Of a stretch of DNA of 64,000 nucleotides, positions 8,546 to 17,600 are shown piece by piece (within the stretch, counting starts at the first letter, position 1; every line of letters begins with the position of its first letter). The position numbers and the translations under genes were made by a program. The stretch spans positions 1 through 64,000 of the forward strand of contig CAVEFO010000002.1 of NCBI GenBank assembly GCA_963615055.1, given 5' to 3'. Below the pieces are notes generated by a model. The model was given only the letters and a program-made list of their open reading frames with translations, had not been told where the DNA came from and did not search any database. Source of the DNA: UBA1822 sp963615055. Lineage in GTDB: Bacteria; Bacillota; Negativicutes; Veillonellales; Dialisteraceae.

Positions 8546-9172
8546 TTATTTCTCTATCCCGTCAATCAGCAAATCGATATACCGCGACAGGGATGCATCG
8601 CTGGCCGTGCAGGGGAGGAAAAAACCGGCTTTGTTTCCGTCCAGAATCAGCGGAAATTCTATCGCGGCGAGGAGCTGGATGCTTTTGAGCTCGATATCGC
8701 GTTCGTCCGTGAGGCCGGAGAGTTCGCCGACGATGTGGAGGAATTTCGTCCAGACTTGGTCATAGAGGAAGGTGAGATAGACGAAATACGTGTCCTGGGC
8801 GGCGTCGCTGGAGGGGCGCGTGATGGAGCGGAAGAGCGCCGGGTGCTTTTCCGCGAGCGCGAAGTAGGCGTGGATGTAATTTTTGAGCCGTTCACGCGCC
8901 GAGAGTCGGGTGTCTTCCAATGTCGCGACGATGGTTTCCAGATTTCCCATCATGTATTCCAGCGCAAGCCCGATGAGTTCTTCTTTGGAGCCGAAGTAGT
9001 AGCGAATGGCGGCGATATTCACATTCGCTTCTTTGCAGATGCGGCGCACCGTCGTTTTTTTGAAACCTTCTTCGCGCAGGATTTGCGCGGTGACAACGAT
9101 CATTTTTTCCCGGACGCGTTCGCCTTTGTCCGTGAGTTTTTTGTCGGGGAGTTGTTTCTCTTTCTCGGCCAT
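8546..9172 (-). CDS. TetR/AcrR-family transcriptional regulator
   Basis: 208-residue regulator of standard layout. N-terminal HTH about residues 22-70 (MIVVTAQILREEGFKKTTV, then RICKEANVNIAAIRYYFGSKEEL), then a C-terminal helical ligand/dimer domain with the AEKHPALFRSI motif common in this family. Start ATG has GAGG 7 bases before it. It is convergent with the RND operon and separated from it by a terminator, so it may control itself or distant genes. The AT-rich region before the start (about 9185-9235) contains imperfect dyads such as TATACAA...TTGTCTATA that could be its operator (weak evidence). Confidence 0.9.
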   Translation of the reverse strand: MAEKEKQLPDKKLTDKGERVREKMIVVTAQILREEGFKKTTVRRICKEANVNIAAIRYYFGSKEELIGLALEYMMGNLETIVATLEDTRLSARERLKNYIHAYFALAEKHPALFRSITRPSSDAAQDTYFVYLTFLYDQVWTKFLHIVGELSGLTDERDIELKSIQLLAAIEFPLILDGNKAGFFLPCTASDASLSRYIDLLIDGIEK

Positions 9173-9276
9173 GATATCCTCGCTTTCCTAATATACAATG
9201 AATCGATATATAGTTGTCTATATTTTAGCATAAACGGAGAAAAGAACGAAATATTTCCGGCAAAACTTTACGCACG

Positions 9277-9323
9277 AAAAAAGAGTTGCGAATCCAATGC
9301 ATTCTTGTTATTCGCAACTCTTT
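9277..9323 (-). terminator. Terminator of the minus-strand binding-protein gene
   Basis: AAAGAGTTGCGAAT (9280-9293) pairs perfectly with ATTCGCAACTCTTT (9310-9323). On the minus strand the hairpin is followed by six T. It lies 120 bases past the stop of the amino-acid-binding protein gene. Confidence 0.85.
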
Positions 9324-9403
9324 GATAGGGCCCTCGTGAGCCGCTCTCCGTCGTCCGTGTAACCGTGTATGTACACTTTCGTTTGTCATAAGGATGTGAG
9401 ACA

Positions 9404-9441
9404 CGGTAAACGGTAAACGGTAAGCGGTAAGCGGTAAGCGG
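9404..9441. repeat. Heptamer repeat run, ACGGTAA/GCGGTAA type
   Basis: About five direct 7-base units (CGGTAAA, CGGTAAG) end exactly at the stop codon of the binding-protein gene. They are the reverse-complement form of the ACCGTTT/ACCGTAG family at 3790-3850, 13704-13735, 44517-44545 and 55736-55845. Confidence 0.7.
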
Positions 9442-9442
9442 A

Positions 9443-10225
9443 TTATTTCTTCTCCGACGCGCCGAACCACTTGTCGTAAATCTTTTGATACTCGCCGTTG
9501 TCTTTGATCGTCTTGAGCGCTTTATTCACTTTTTCCTGCAATTCTTTGTTGTCTTTTTTCATCGCGATGGCAAAGCCGGCGTTGTCCTTCGGCGTACCGA
9601 CGAGTTTGAAATCTTTGTCGGCGCCCTGTTTCAGATAATACATCCCGACCGGCGCGTCGATGACGACGGCTTCGACCGTGCCGGCTTTGAGTTCCATGAA
9701 CGCCTGCGAATTGGAATCAAATTGTTTCACTTGGGAATCTTTGACTTCGGCGGCGTATTTGGCCTGCTGCGTGCCGACCTGTGCGCCGATGACTTTGCCT
9801 TCGAGTTCATTCCAATCGTGAATCGTCGTGTTGTCCTTCGGAATGATGATGACGTAGCCGGTCCGGTCGTAATAAATGTCCGAGAAGGAAACTTGTTTCT
9901 CGCGCTCCGGCGTGATGTCCATGCCTGCGATGGCCATGTCGATCTGGCCGCTTTGAATCGCCGGAATGAGCGCATCGAAGCCCATGCTCTTGAATTCCAT
10001 CGTGCCGCCCATTTCGCGAATGACGGCGTCCGCCAAATCGATATCAAAGCCCACGTATTTCTCGCCCTCGGTAAATTCAAAGGGCGGATACGTCGTCTCC
10101 GAACCGACGCGAATCACGTTCGCGCCCTCTTTTGCCGCTTCCTTTTTCTCTCCGCCGCAGCCCGAAAGCAAGACGGCGCCTGCCAGAAATCCCACGGCCA
10201 ACGCCGCTTTCCATTTCATGTTCAT
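9443..10225 (-). CDS. Amino-acid ABC transporter substrate-binding lipoprotein (GlnH/ArtJ-like)
   Basis: 260-residue periplasmic binding protein of family 3. Lipoprotein signal (ALAVGFLAGAVLLSGCGG), then the family signature VGSETTYPPFEF...GFDIDLADAV, MAIAGMDITPEREKQVSFSDIYY and the C-terminal NGEYQKIYDKWFG motif. It should capture a polar amino acid and deliver it to an inner-membrane ABC transporter, but no permease or ATPase gene is adjacent. AAAGGAGG lies 6 bases before the ATG. It has its own promoter and terminator, so it is monocistronic. The ligand cannot be read from sequence. Confidence 0.93.
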   Translation of the reverse strand: MNMKWKAALAVGFLAGAVLLSGCGGEKKEAAKEGANVIRVGSETTYPPFEFTEGEKYVGFDIDLADAVIREMGGTMEFKSMGFDALIPAIQSGQIDMAIAGMDITPEREKQVSFSDIYYDRTGYVIIIPKDNTTIHDWNELEGKVIGAQVGTQQAKYAAEVKDSQVKQFDSNSQAFMELKAGTVEAVVIDAPVGMYYLKQGADKDFKLVGTPKDNAGFAIAMKKDNKELQEKVNKALKTIKDNGEYQKIYDKWFGASEKK

Positions 10226-10262
10226 ATGCTGCCTCCTTTACAAATATATAAGTTATACGTGT

Positions 10263-10291
10263 ATTGTAGCAAGTTGGTGGCGCGGCGTCAA
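10263..10291 (-). promoter_or_regulatory. Promoter of the amino-acid-binding protein gene
   Basis: On the minus strand: TTGACG (10291-10286), exactly 17 bases, TACAAT (10268-10263), about 38 bases before the start codon. Confidence 0.75.
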
Positions 10292-10531
10292 TTTTTCAAA
10301 ACCAATTTGGAAGGGAAATGCGACCGGATTTGCAGAAACAGAAACGGGAGCTATCTCCTCCCAAGCGGAAGAGCTCCTCTTTTTTGCTATCTTGCAATGC
10401 ATGGTACTGCATGATATACTACAGTCATGAAAAGCGGGAATGGTTGTGTTTCCTCTTTTCGTTCGGGGTCATAATATGGTATAGTAAATAGAAAAATTTT
10501 ATAATCAGATTTTGTCGATAAGGATGTCAGC

Positions 10532-11110
10532 ATGGAAATCATTACGGATTTTCTGTATCAATACGGCTATGTGGCGCTTTTTGTGACGATGGCGCTGGAG
10601 AATATGAATATCCCGATTCCCAGCGAAATCATTTTGGGCTTCGCGGGATTTCTCATTTCCCAGCAGATTTTTTCTTTCTGGCCGACGGTCGTGGTGGCCA
10701 CCGTCGCCGGGATTGTGGGCTCGCTTGCCTCGTACTGGATGGGCTACAAAGGCGGGCGCGCGATTTTATTGAAATACGGTGATAAGGGCGGGCTCACGGG
10801 CAAGAAATTGGCGGCGGCGGATGCGTGGTTTGCCAAATACGGCGGTATTTCCGTTTTCACGGGGCGGCTCTTGCCGGGGATTCGCACGTTTATTTCTCTG
10901 CCGGCCGGGATTGCGCGCTATCCGCTTCCCGAATTTATTCTGCTCAGCGTCATCGGGACGGTGCCATGGACGATTCTCCTCGTCTGGCTCGGCGCACTCT
11001 TCGGCGAAAATTGGCGCGTGATTTTGGATTATCATTATGAAATCGCCGTCGGCTCGGTCTTGCTGGTTTTGCTCATTGTGGCGGTGTATTGGTATCTGCG
11101 GAAACGCTGA
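10532..11110 (+). CDS. DedA-family membrane protein
   Basis: 192-residue integral membrane protein of the DedA/VTT superfamily, whose members flip or translocate polyprenyl-phosphate or phospholipid. Visible: ENMNIPIPSEIILGFAGFL near the N-terminus (family E/P-x-P-S-E motif), GSLASYWMGYKGGR, and FTGRLLPGIRTFISLPAGIARYP, the conserved re-entrant Arg motif. A C-terminal TM helix ends in LRKR. AAGGATG precedes the ATG. The next gene, an ArnT-like lipid-linked glycosyltransferase, starts 21 bases downstream, so the two are likely cotranscribed and both act on polyprenyl-phosphate-linked substrates (inference). Confidence 0.9.
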   Translation: MEIITDFLYQYGYVALFVTMALENMNIPIPSEIILGFAGFLISQQIFSFWPTVVVATVAGIVGSLASYWMGYKGGRAILLKYGDKGGLTGKKLAAADAWFAKYGGISVFTGRLLPGIRTFISLPAGIARYPLPEFILLSVIGTVPWTILLVWLGALFGENWRVILDYHYEIAVGSVLLVLLIVAVYWYLRKR

Positions 11111-11131
11111 GACTGTCTTGAAGGAGTTTTT

Positions 11132-12733
11132 ATGAATCGCACGCTTCGGTTTCCCGTGTTGTTGGCTCTGATTTTCTTTGGGGCCTTGCTTTTTTATTTG
11201 TGGGGCGCGGCGCAGATGCCCGTCACGGACCCCGTGGAGTCGAATTATGCGGAGACGGCGAAGGAAATGGCGCTCTCCGGCGATTGGCTGACGCCGCAGA
11301 TTTTCGGAAACGCTTGGTTTGACAAGCCTATTTTCACGTATTGGATGCTGGCGGCTTCGTATCTGCTTTTCGGCGCGACGACGCTGGCGTCCCGTTTCCC
11401 GGCGGCGGTGGCGGGGGCGGCGACGATTGTGCTGACGATCCTTTATGTGAGGCGCATCACGGGCGACCGCTCTGTCGGCGTGTGGACGGGCCTTCTCTTG
11501 GCGACGTCTTTGGAATTTTGGATTCTCTCTCACGCCGTCGTCACAGATAGTTTCTTGCTTCTTTTCACGGTGCCGACTTTGTTTTCCGCCTACATCGGGA
11601 TTACGGAACGGAAATGGGGACACATGGCGATTGCCTACGCGGCAGCGGGCGCGGCTTGCCTCGTAAAAGGACCGGTCGGGCTGCTGCTGCCGGGGCTCAT
11701 TTTGTTTTTGTGGGTGCTGACGAGGAAACGTGCCAAAGATTTCCTGTATCTTTTCGCGCCGCATGGGATTTTGCTTTTCGCGGTCGTGGCGCTTCCTTGG
11801 TATTACTGGATGTATACGACGCATGGAGAGGCTTTCGTCGACGGCTTTTTGGGGCTGCACAATGTGACGCGGGCGCTTGTCTCTGAGCATCCGGAGGATA
11901 ATTATTTCTTCTATTATCTTGCCATTTTACCGGCGTCGCTCTTGCCGTGGACGGGACTTTCTTTTTATGCGATGTGGCGTGGATGGAAAGAGCGCACGAC
12001 GCTCTATGATTTCCTTATGCTTTGGTGCTGGGGGACGGTCGCTTTTTACACGCTTGTCGCGACGAAATACGTCACGTACACGTATATCGCCGTCGTGCCG
12101 TGCATTTTGCTCGCCGTCTTGGCTTTCCGGCAGCTTTTTGACGAGGAAACGAAGGGCGCGCGCATTGCGTTTGTCGTGCCGTATGTCCTGACGCTTGCAG
12201 CGCTGGCTGTGGCGGCTTATATGCAGCCGGGAAATTATCTCACGTTTTACGTCATTTGCGCGTATACAGTCGTCATTCTGTACAGCCAATGGAAGAAGAA
12301 ACAGTACACATCCATGCCGCTTTTGGCGACGGCGGCGATGGCCGTTTCCTATACCTGCCTCGTTTTCGGCGGGCTCACGAATTTCATGGTGTACCGCTCG
12401 ACGACGGATATGGCGCAATATTTCCATGACCGGCCGGGACGTCATTACATTTACAATGATTACAACGTTTCCTACGTTTTCTACATGGGCGATTTCGCGC
12501 CGCGCGTCGTGGAGGATGGCGGGCGGAAAGGGCCGGAGAGAGAGGACGAGTGGGAGAAGAAATATTCGTATCTGCCGACGATCACGATGTCGGAGATGTG
12601 GGCGGAGAAGGACGCACCGATTGCGCTCTTCGTACCGCGCTCGGCACAGGAGTATTTCGAAGATTCCGCGAACTTCTCGCGCTTTGTCGAGGATAAGGCG
12701 TTTGTGTCGGGGAGAGTGTATAAGGAGAAATAA
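11132..12733 (+). CDS. ArnT/PMT-like membrane glycosyltransferase (GT83/GT39 fold)
   Basis: 533-residue multi-pass GT-C glycosyltransferase. Visible: TM1, then the catalytic first loop with DPVESNYAETAKEMALSGDW (the acidic D/E pair typical of ArnT and PMT enzymes) and WFDKPIFTYWMLAASY, about ten further TM helices, VKGPVGLLLPG, and a soluble C-terminal domain from about 420. Such enzymes move a sugar from a polyprenyl-phosphate donor to a lipid or protein outside the inner membrane. Lipid A modification is one option in a diderm. AAGGAG precedes the ATG. It lies 21 bases after dedA and is followed by its own terminator. Confidence 0.88.
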   Translation: MNRTLRFPVLLALIFFGALLFYLWGAAQMPVTDPVESNYAETAKEMALSGDWLTPQIFGNAWFDKPIFTYWMLAASYLLFGATTLASRFPAAVAGAATIVLTILYVRRITGDRSVGVWTGLLLATSLEFWILSHAVVTDSFLLLFTVPTLFSAYIGITERKWGHMAIAYAAAGAACLVKGPVGLLLPGLILFLWVLTRKRAKDFLYLFAPHGILLFAVVALPWYYWMYTTHGEAFVDGFLGLHNVTRALVSEHPEDNYFFYYLAILPASLLPWTGLSFYAMWRGWKERTTLYDFLMLWCWGTVAFYTLVATKYVTYTYIAVVPCILLAVLAFRQLFDEETKGARIAFVVPYVLTLAALAVAAYMQPGNYLTFYVICAYTVVILYSQWKKKQYTSMPLLATAAMAVSYTCLVFGGLTNFMVYRSTTDMAQYFHDRPGRHYIYNDYNVSYVFYMGDFAPRVVEDGGRKGPEREDEWEKKYSYLPTITMSEMWAEKDAPIALFVPRSAQEYFEDSANFSRFVEDKAFVSGRVYKEK

Positions 12734-12756
12734 GGCGCTTTCGGCGCTTTATTTTT
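12732..12756 (+). terminator. Terminator after the glycosyltransferase gene
   Basis: Compact hairpin AAGGCGC-TTTCG-GCGCTTT followed by ATTTTT, beginning at the stop codon of the gene. Confidence 0.75.
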
Positions 12757-13019
12757 GCATAGAAACGGTGGGGGCTTCCATGTAAAGCTTTTCTCACAAA
12801 GAGCCCTTTATCTCCCAGTCCTTCGGGCCACCGGCAATCGTCCACCGGAAGGTTGCCTTCAAAAGAGGGCTAATCGGTGACTGCCAATTTTTTATGGCTG
12901 ATGTCTGATCCGCCATGAGCTGCCAAAAACCAACAGCTAATAGCCGACAGCTAATAACTATCATGCGCTTGACAGAAAAAGCCGAGCACCACATCCTGAC
13001 GCACACGGAGGAAAATCCA
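12757..13019. repeat. Spacer with ACAGCTAAT repeats, no gene
   Basis: No gene seen. About 12925-12958 holds CAACAGCTAATAGCCGACAG and a further CTAATAAC. About 12963-12998 (GCGCTTGACAGAAAAAGCCG, then AGCACC) parallels 3973-4000. Because this text is shared with a non-coding spacer, in-frame ATG codons here are not credible starts of the next gene. Confidence 0.6.
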
Positions 13020-13727
13020 TTGGAAGACAAAATTTCTTCTTTTATACGCGACCTTTCTGCCTATCGGCGTCCTTGCGTTTTTAATCCTTGGGGCGAGGAA
13101 GACACGGCACTGGATGTGGCGGGCGCGGCGGCGATTCGGCGGCGGCAGCTTTCGCTGTATTTGGAGCGGCGCATCGGGCGGGCGCGGGTGCTTTTTCTGG
13201 CGGAGGCTTGCGGGTATCAGGGCGGGCGTTTCTCCGGGATTGCGATGACTTGCGAGCGGATGCTCTTGTCACGCCACCCTTCCGTGACGGCCGAGATGGT
13301 CTTGGGGGCGCAGGGCGTGCGGACGAGTCGGGCGGACAGCGCATTTCCTTTGAAAGAAACGCAGCGAAAGGACGGCTTCAATGAGCCGACGGACACCGTG
13401 GTCTGGGGCGCGGCGGCTGAGGCGGGGCTGGTGCCGGAAGAATTTCTGCTTTGGAATATCTTTCCGTTTCATCCACATCAAAAAGGCGCACCGCTCACGA
13501 ATCGGACGCCGACAGAGGCGGAGCTTGCGGACGGACTTTTCTTTGCAAAATCCTTTTTGGCGCTGGCGGGTCCCGTCAAAATTTTCGCCGTCGGGAAGAA
13601 GAGCGAGGAAACGCTTCGGGCGGCGGGCTACGAAGTCATCGGCCTCCGCCATCCGGCCAACGGCGGTGCGCGGCAATTCCGGGAAGGATTTTTGGCGGTG
13701 CTGGGTGCCGGCATCCGTAAACCGTAA
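13020..13727 (+). CDS. Uracil-DNA glycosylase family protein
   Basis: Probable base-excision repair enzyme of the uracil-DNA glycosylase superfamily, 235 residues from the chosen start. Recognisable: VFNPWGEED near the N-terminus, LFLAEACGYQGGRFSGIAMTCER (nucleotide-pocket region), WNIFPFHPH, and the C-terminal GLRHPANGG loop, equivalent to the HPS-type DNA-inserting loop. It lacks the four Cys of the Fe-S family 4 enzymes. Start chosen at TTG 13020, with GGAGG at 13007-13011 and 8 bases spacing; upstream ATGs lie in repeat DNA. It stands alone, with a promoter not recognised. Substrate specificity is inferred. Confidence 0.75.
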   Translation: MEDKISSFIRDLSAYRRPCVFNPWGEEDTALDVAGAAAIRRRQLSLYLERRIGRARVLFLAEACGYQGGRFSGIAMTCERMLLSRHPSVTAEMVLGAQGVRTSRADSAFPLKETQRKDGFNEPTDTVVWGAAAEAGLVPEEFLLWNIFPFHPHQKGAPLTNRTPTEAELADGLFFAKSFLALAGPVKIFAVGKKSEETLRAAGYEVIGLRHPANGGARQFREGFLAVLGAGIRKP

Positions 13728-13740
13728 ACCGTAGACCGAG
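13704..13740. repeat. Heptamer repeat run, ACCGTAA/ACCGTAG type
   Basis: The last codons and stop of the preceding gene sit inside CCGTAAACCGTAAACCGTAG, so the repeat supplies its stop codon. A looser second patch (GTGAACCGTGGAACGTG, ATAAACGGATAACAGCAAAC) follows at about 13870-13950. Confidence 0.65.
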
Positions 13741-13950
13741 CGTCACATAGAGGGGAAAGCTGGAGGAGGCTTGATGTTTGACTCTTTTTTCCTTTTTCGT
13801 CTTTCCGTCTCTTTGGCTTGGGCGGATGGCTTGAAAAGGCTTGCGGACGGCGGGCGTTTTCAGTCATCCGTGAACCGTGGAACGTGTGTGAAAGCCGCCG
13901 TGCGACATTGCGATGTGAGGCACGATAAACGGATAACAGCAAACGGACAA

Positions 13951-13985
13951 CACAAAAAGGCAGTTTTGAGGACTGCCTTTTTGTG
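13951..13985 (+). terminator. Strong bidirectional terminator
   Basis: 13-bp stem CACAAAAAGGCAG / CTGCCTTTTTGTG (13951-13963, 13973-13985) with a 9-base loop, between the glycosylase gene and the first adhesin gene. Confidence 0.85.
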
Positions 13986-14667
13986 TGGAAAAACTTATGA
14001 AAGAGATGGGAAAAGTTTAGATATTCAGCCGGGAGATACAGTGGGCAGAAGATGCATTGCTTCATGCGAAGCGGAGAATCGAGATGGATCGATTATCAAA
14101 AAATCTTGTTGCCGATGTCGCTAAAGGTAAGCAGGGGAAAATGGTGATGCTCATTTCCGTCATTGAGAATATTCATCACAGACGCCGAAAAAGCCAAAAA
14201 TAAACAAAATATCGTTCTATCTATAACACGCTATAAAAAAATTCAATAACAGAAATGAGAGAAAACGCAAAAAAAGACTTGACAAATAGCAGGGGGGGGG
14301 TGGTAGGATATTCTCAAAGCGGATTTGGAGGAGGGAGAAGATGTCGGGCCTTGCGGCATTCCTCTGTGATTTGGCTTTATGTGATGGGATACTTATCGGT
14401 GGTCGGTTGGCCGGGAGGTAAGGTGTAAGGAAAAATGGAAATGGGAAATTGGAAATCGTCGGCAAAGAGGAGATGCAAATTTGCCTTGTGACAGGAGATG
14501 CATTTTTTGTTGCAGTCGGTGATTTCATTGTGTCTCTTTAGGGGCTACGGATTGTTTGGCTCCGCCGTTGAAATGGGCGGTGCCAAAGTGTTTTCGTACT
14601 CAGAGAGGACACGTCTTGTAGAAATGAATTGTCATATTGGTGACATGGTAAGAAGGGAGTTTGCTTT
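13986..14667. other. Long gene-free leader region of the first trimeric autotransporter
   Basis: About 680 bases without a convincing gene. It is A-rich up to the promoter at 14279-14309, then a likely 5' untranslated region of about 350 bases. AGAAGGGAG (14651-14659) serves the adhesin start. Short ORFs here lack ribosome-binding sites. The length of the leader leaves room for RNA-level control, but no known riboswitch was recognised. Confidence 0.5.
14279..14309 (+). promoter_or_regulatory. Promoter with G9 homopolymer in the -35/-10 spacer
   Basis: TTGACA (14279-14284) is a perfect -35. The spacer contains nine consecutive G (14292-14300). The best -10 is TAGGAT (14304-14309), giving a 19-base spacer; two fewer G would give the optimum 17. 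No other long homopolymer of this kind was noticed in the window's intergenic DNA. It lies upstream of the largest adhesin gene. Confidence 0.6.
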
Positions 14668-17600
14668 ATGAGTAAATTTTCATTATTGAAGAAATTGAGA
14701 GGCGAAACGAAGGCATCTCGTGGACGTTACCTTCGCCTTTCGCTGGCCGTGCTGACTCTGTGCGGCGCTGGATTGGGAAATGTCGATAGTGCACAGGCGG
14801 CTGCTTATTCTGGTGGTGGTGGGTCGGCAACAGGAACAAATTCTATTGCACTTGGGGCCGAAAGCGAAGCCAATAGAGATGCAAGTGTTGCAATAGGGGT
14901 TACTTCAAGTTCTACAGGGATTGGTTCTGTTGCGATTGGGACAAGAGCTGCGGCAAGTAATACTGATACTATTGCGATTGGAACAAATGCAACGGTTACA
15001 TCTCAAGCTGGAATTGGAATTGGATATGCTGTAAAGAGTTATGGGTATGGGTCGATCAACATCGGCGCGAATCAGGCAGGCAGCAGTGCTTCCACCTGGG
15101 CCATAGCCATTGGGAATGGAGCACAGGCAACTGCTACGGCTTCGGTAGCTATGGGCAATGGGGCGAATTCGAGTGCTGTGGATGGAATTGCAATCGGAAC
15201 AAGTAGTACTGCTTCAGGAAGAGGCGCGTCTGTACTTGGTTATGGAAGTAAAGCTAGTGGCACCTCTTCGATAGCCCTTGGATATGGAGCGATTGCGGGC
15301 GATACGGCTTCGGTAGCTATGGGCAATGGGGCGAATTCGAGTGCTGTGGATGGAATTGCAATCGGAACAAGTAGTACTGCTTCAGGAAGAGGCGCGTCTG
15401 TACTTGGTTATGGAAGTAAAGCTAGTGGCACCTCTTCGATAGCCCTTGGATATGGAGCGATTGCGGGCGATACGGCTTCGGTAGCTATGGGCAATGGGGC
15501 GAATTCGAGTGCTGTGGATGGAATTGCAATCGGAACAAGTAGTACTGCTTCAGGACAAATCAGCACTGCTTTAGGTTATGCTGCGCAAGCAAGCGGATAT
15601 GGCTCGGTAGCGATAGGTTCTGGTGCTGTTGCGGATGAAAAGAATGTTATTTCAGTTGGTAATGCATCTACGAAAAAAAGGATTGTTAACGTTTCTGCTG
15701 GTACATCGAAAAATGATGCTGCTATTGTAGGTCAGATTGCTAAAGTTGGCGGGACGTCGGCTGTGGCTTCTGATGGAACGGTTTCCATTACGAATCTTGA
15801 CGGTGAAGAAGTTTACAAAATTACCGGTATTGGTTCTGCCGGTGGTTATACGGCGGGAAGCAACGTCAGTATTGATGATAATAATCGGATTTCTGTCAAT
15901 ACTACGGGTACAGTGGCGAGAGAAAATACCGGTATTGTCTCTGGCGGTACTGTATACAATGTACTCGGCGAAATCGATTCCACGAAGACGTATACGGCTA
16001 TCGATAAGACGAAGACGGTTTCCGAGAATTTGGCTGCTTTGGACGCGGCACTTGCTTCGGCCGGAACCGGCAGCGGGAATACGACCGGGTCGGGCTCGAC
16101 GGCGACGGGTAGTGGAAACGATGTCAGCGGGGAAGGCTCCAGTGCGACAGGAGACAAAAATACCATCACCGGAGACGGCTCGACGGCGACCGGTAGTGGA
16201 AATACTGTCAATGGCGGTACGAGCAGTTCCGGCGGTACAGGGACGAGCGGGTCAACTGCGACGGGGAATAAAAATACAATCGGCACGAGCACACAGGGTG
16301 TCAGCGGCTCGACGGCGACCGGGAATGAAAATGAGATTTACAGCGACGGTTCCACGGCTGTCGGTGACAAGAATGTCATCAATCAGGGTGCGACCGGCTC
16401 CACGGCGGTTGGAAGCGGAAACACGGTGAGTGGTTCCGGCTCTGTTGCAGAAGGCTCCGGGAATACGGTCGGCGGTTCCGGCTCCGTGGCGAGTGGTATC
16501 GACAACACGGTGGATGGTGCCGGTTCCGGGGCTTTCGGTAGCGGAAACAATGTGACCGGTGACGGGACATATGCGCTCGGCAGCGGGATTACGACGGCGG
16601 CGAAGAATTCGGTCGTACTCGGAAAAGATTCCACGGCGGATGAGGACAATGTTGTATCTGTCGGCAGTGCGACGGCACAGAGAAAGGTCGTCAATGTGGC
16701 CGATGGCACGGCGAATACCGATGCCGCGACATACGGACAGATTGTGAAGAAGGGGCAGAGTGTCACGCTCTCTGCCAGTAAAACGTCGCAAGATTTCGTT
16801 AATAATAGCGATGATACGGTTTTCACCGTCGGTATATCCAACGGTTCGGTTACTTCCGGTAATACGGGCTTCGTCTCCGGCGGCACGGTTTATAGCGAAT
16901 TGCGTCCGACGGATGGTTCTTTTGTGAAACAGGCTTCCACGACGGCGGCGAATTTGGCAGCTCTTGATACGGCTTTGACGGTTGTGGCGCCGACGGTGGT
17001 TTCCGGAAGATATGAAGATACCATTACGAGCCCTGACGGAAAGTCGATGCTGGGCACTTATATCCAGTCCACTTTGAATTCCGACGGAAGCTTGAATTCT
17101 AACGGTACCATCAGTGCCAATCTGAATGCTTTGAATGCGAAGATGATTGCGCCGAATCAGACAATCAGCAAGAGCAATCTTAACCTCTTTGCTAATGACG
17201 GTACGCTTTTAATTTCGTTTGCTGAATATGGTGATGCGAGTGGAATTGATGCCGGTGGTGACGAGGCTGAGGCTTCTTTGTTGACTGCGAATACCAAATT
17301 GGTTGCAGCAAACAGTGCGTCTGCGTCTTTGGCTTCTGACAATATTGTTCTTACAGCGGATTCTTATCCTTCGCAGGAAGATATCTATGTCACGTCGTCG
17401 AAGGCTGATGATGCGTCAATGAAATCGCGTGCAGCCAGAGTGAATGTCGGTGATGCGGTCAGAAAGCAGGCGTATGGTGCCGCTTCGGTATCGTTTGGTT
17501 ATTCAGCTGTCGGGCATGCGGCCGGGTCTACGGCAATCGGTTCTTCCACTTATGCCGACGGGGAAGGCTCTGTCGCTCTCGGTTCCGACTCTGTGACATA

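Noticed and set aside
13771..14124. 117-codon ORF before adhesin 1
   Set aside because: No ribosome-binding site, crosses a terminator and repeat DNA, no recognisable motif.
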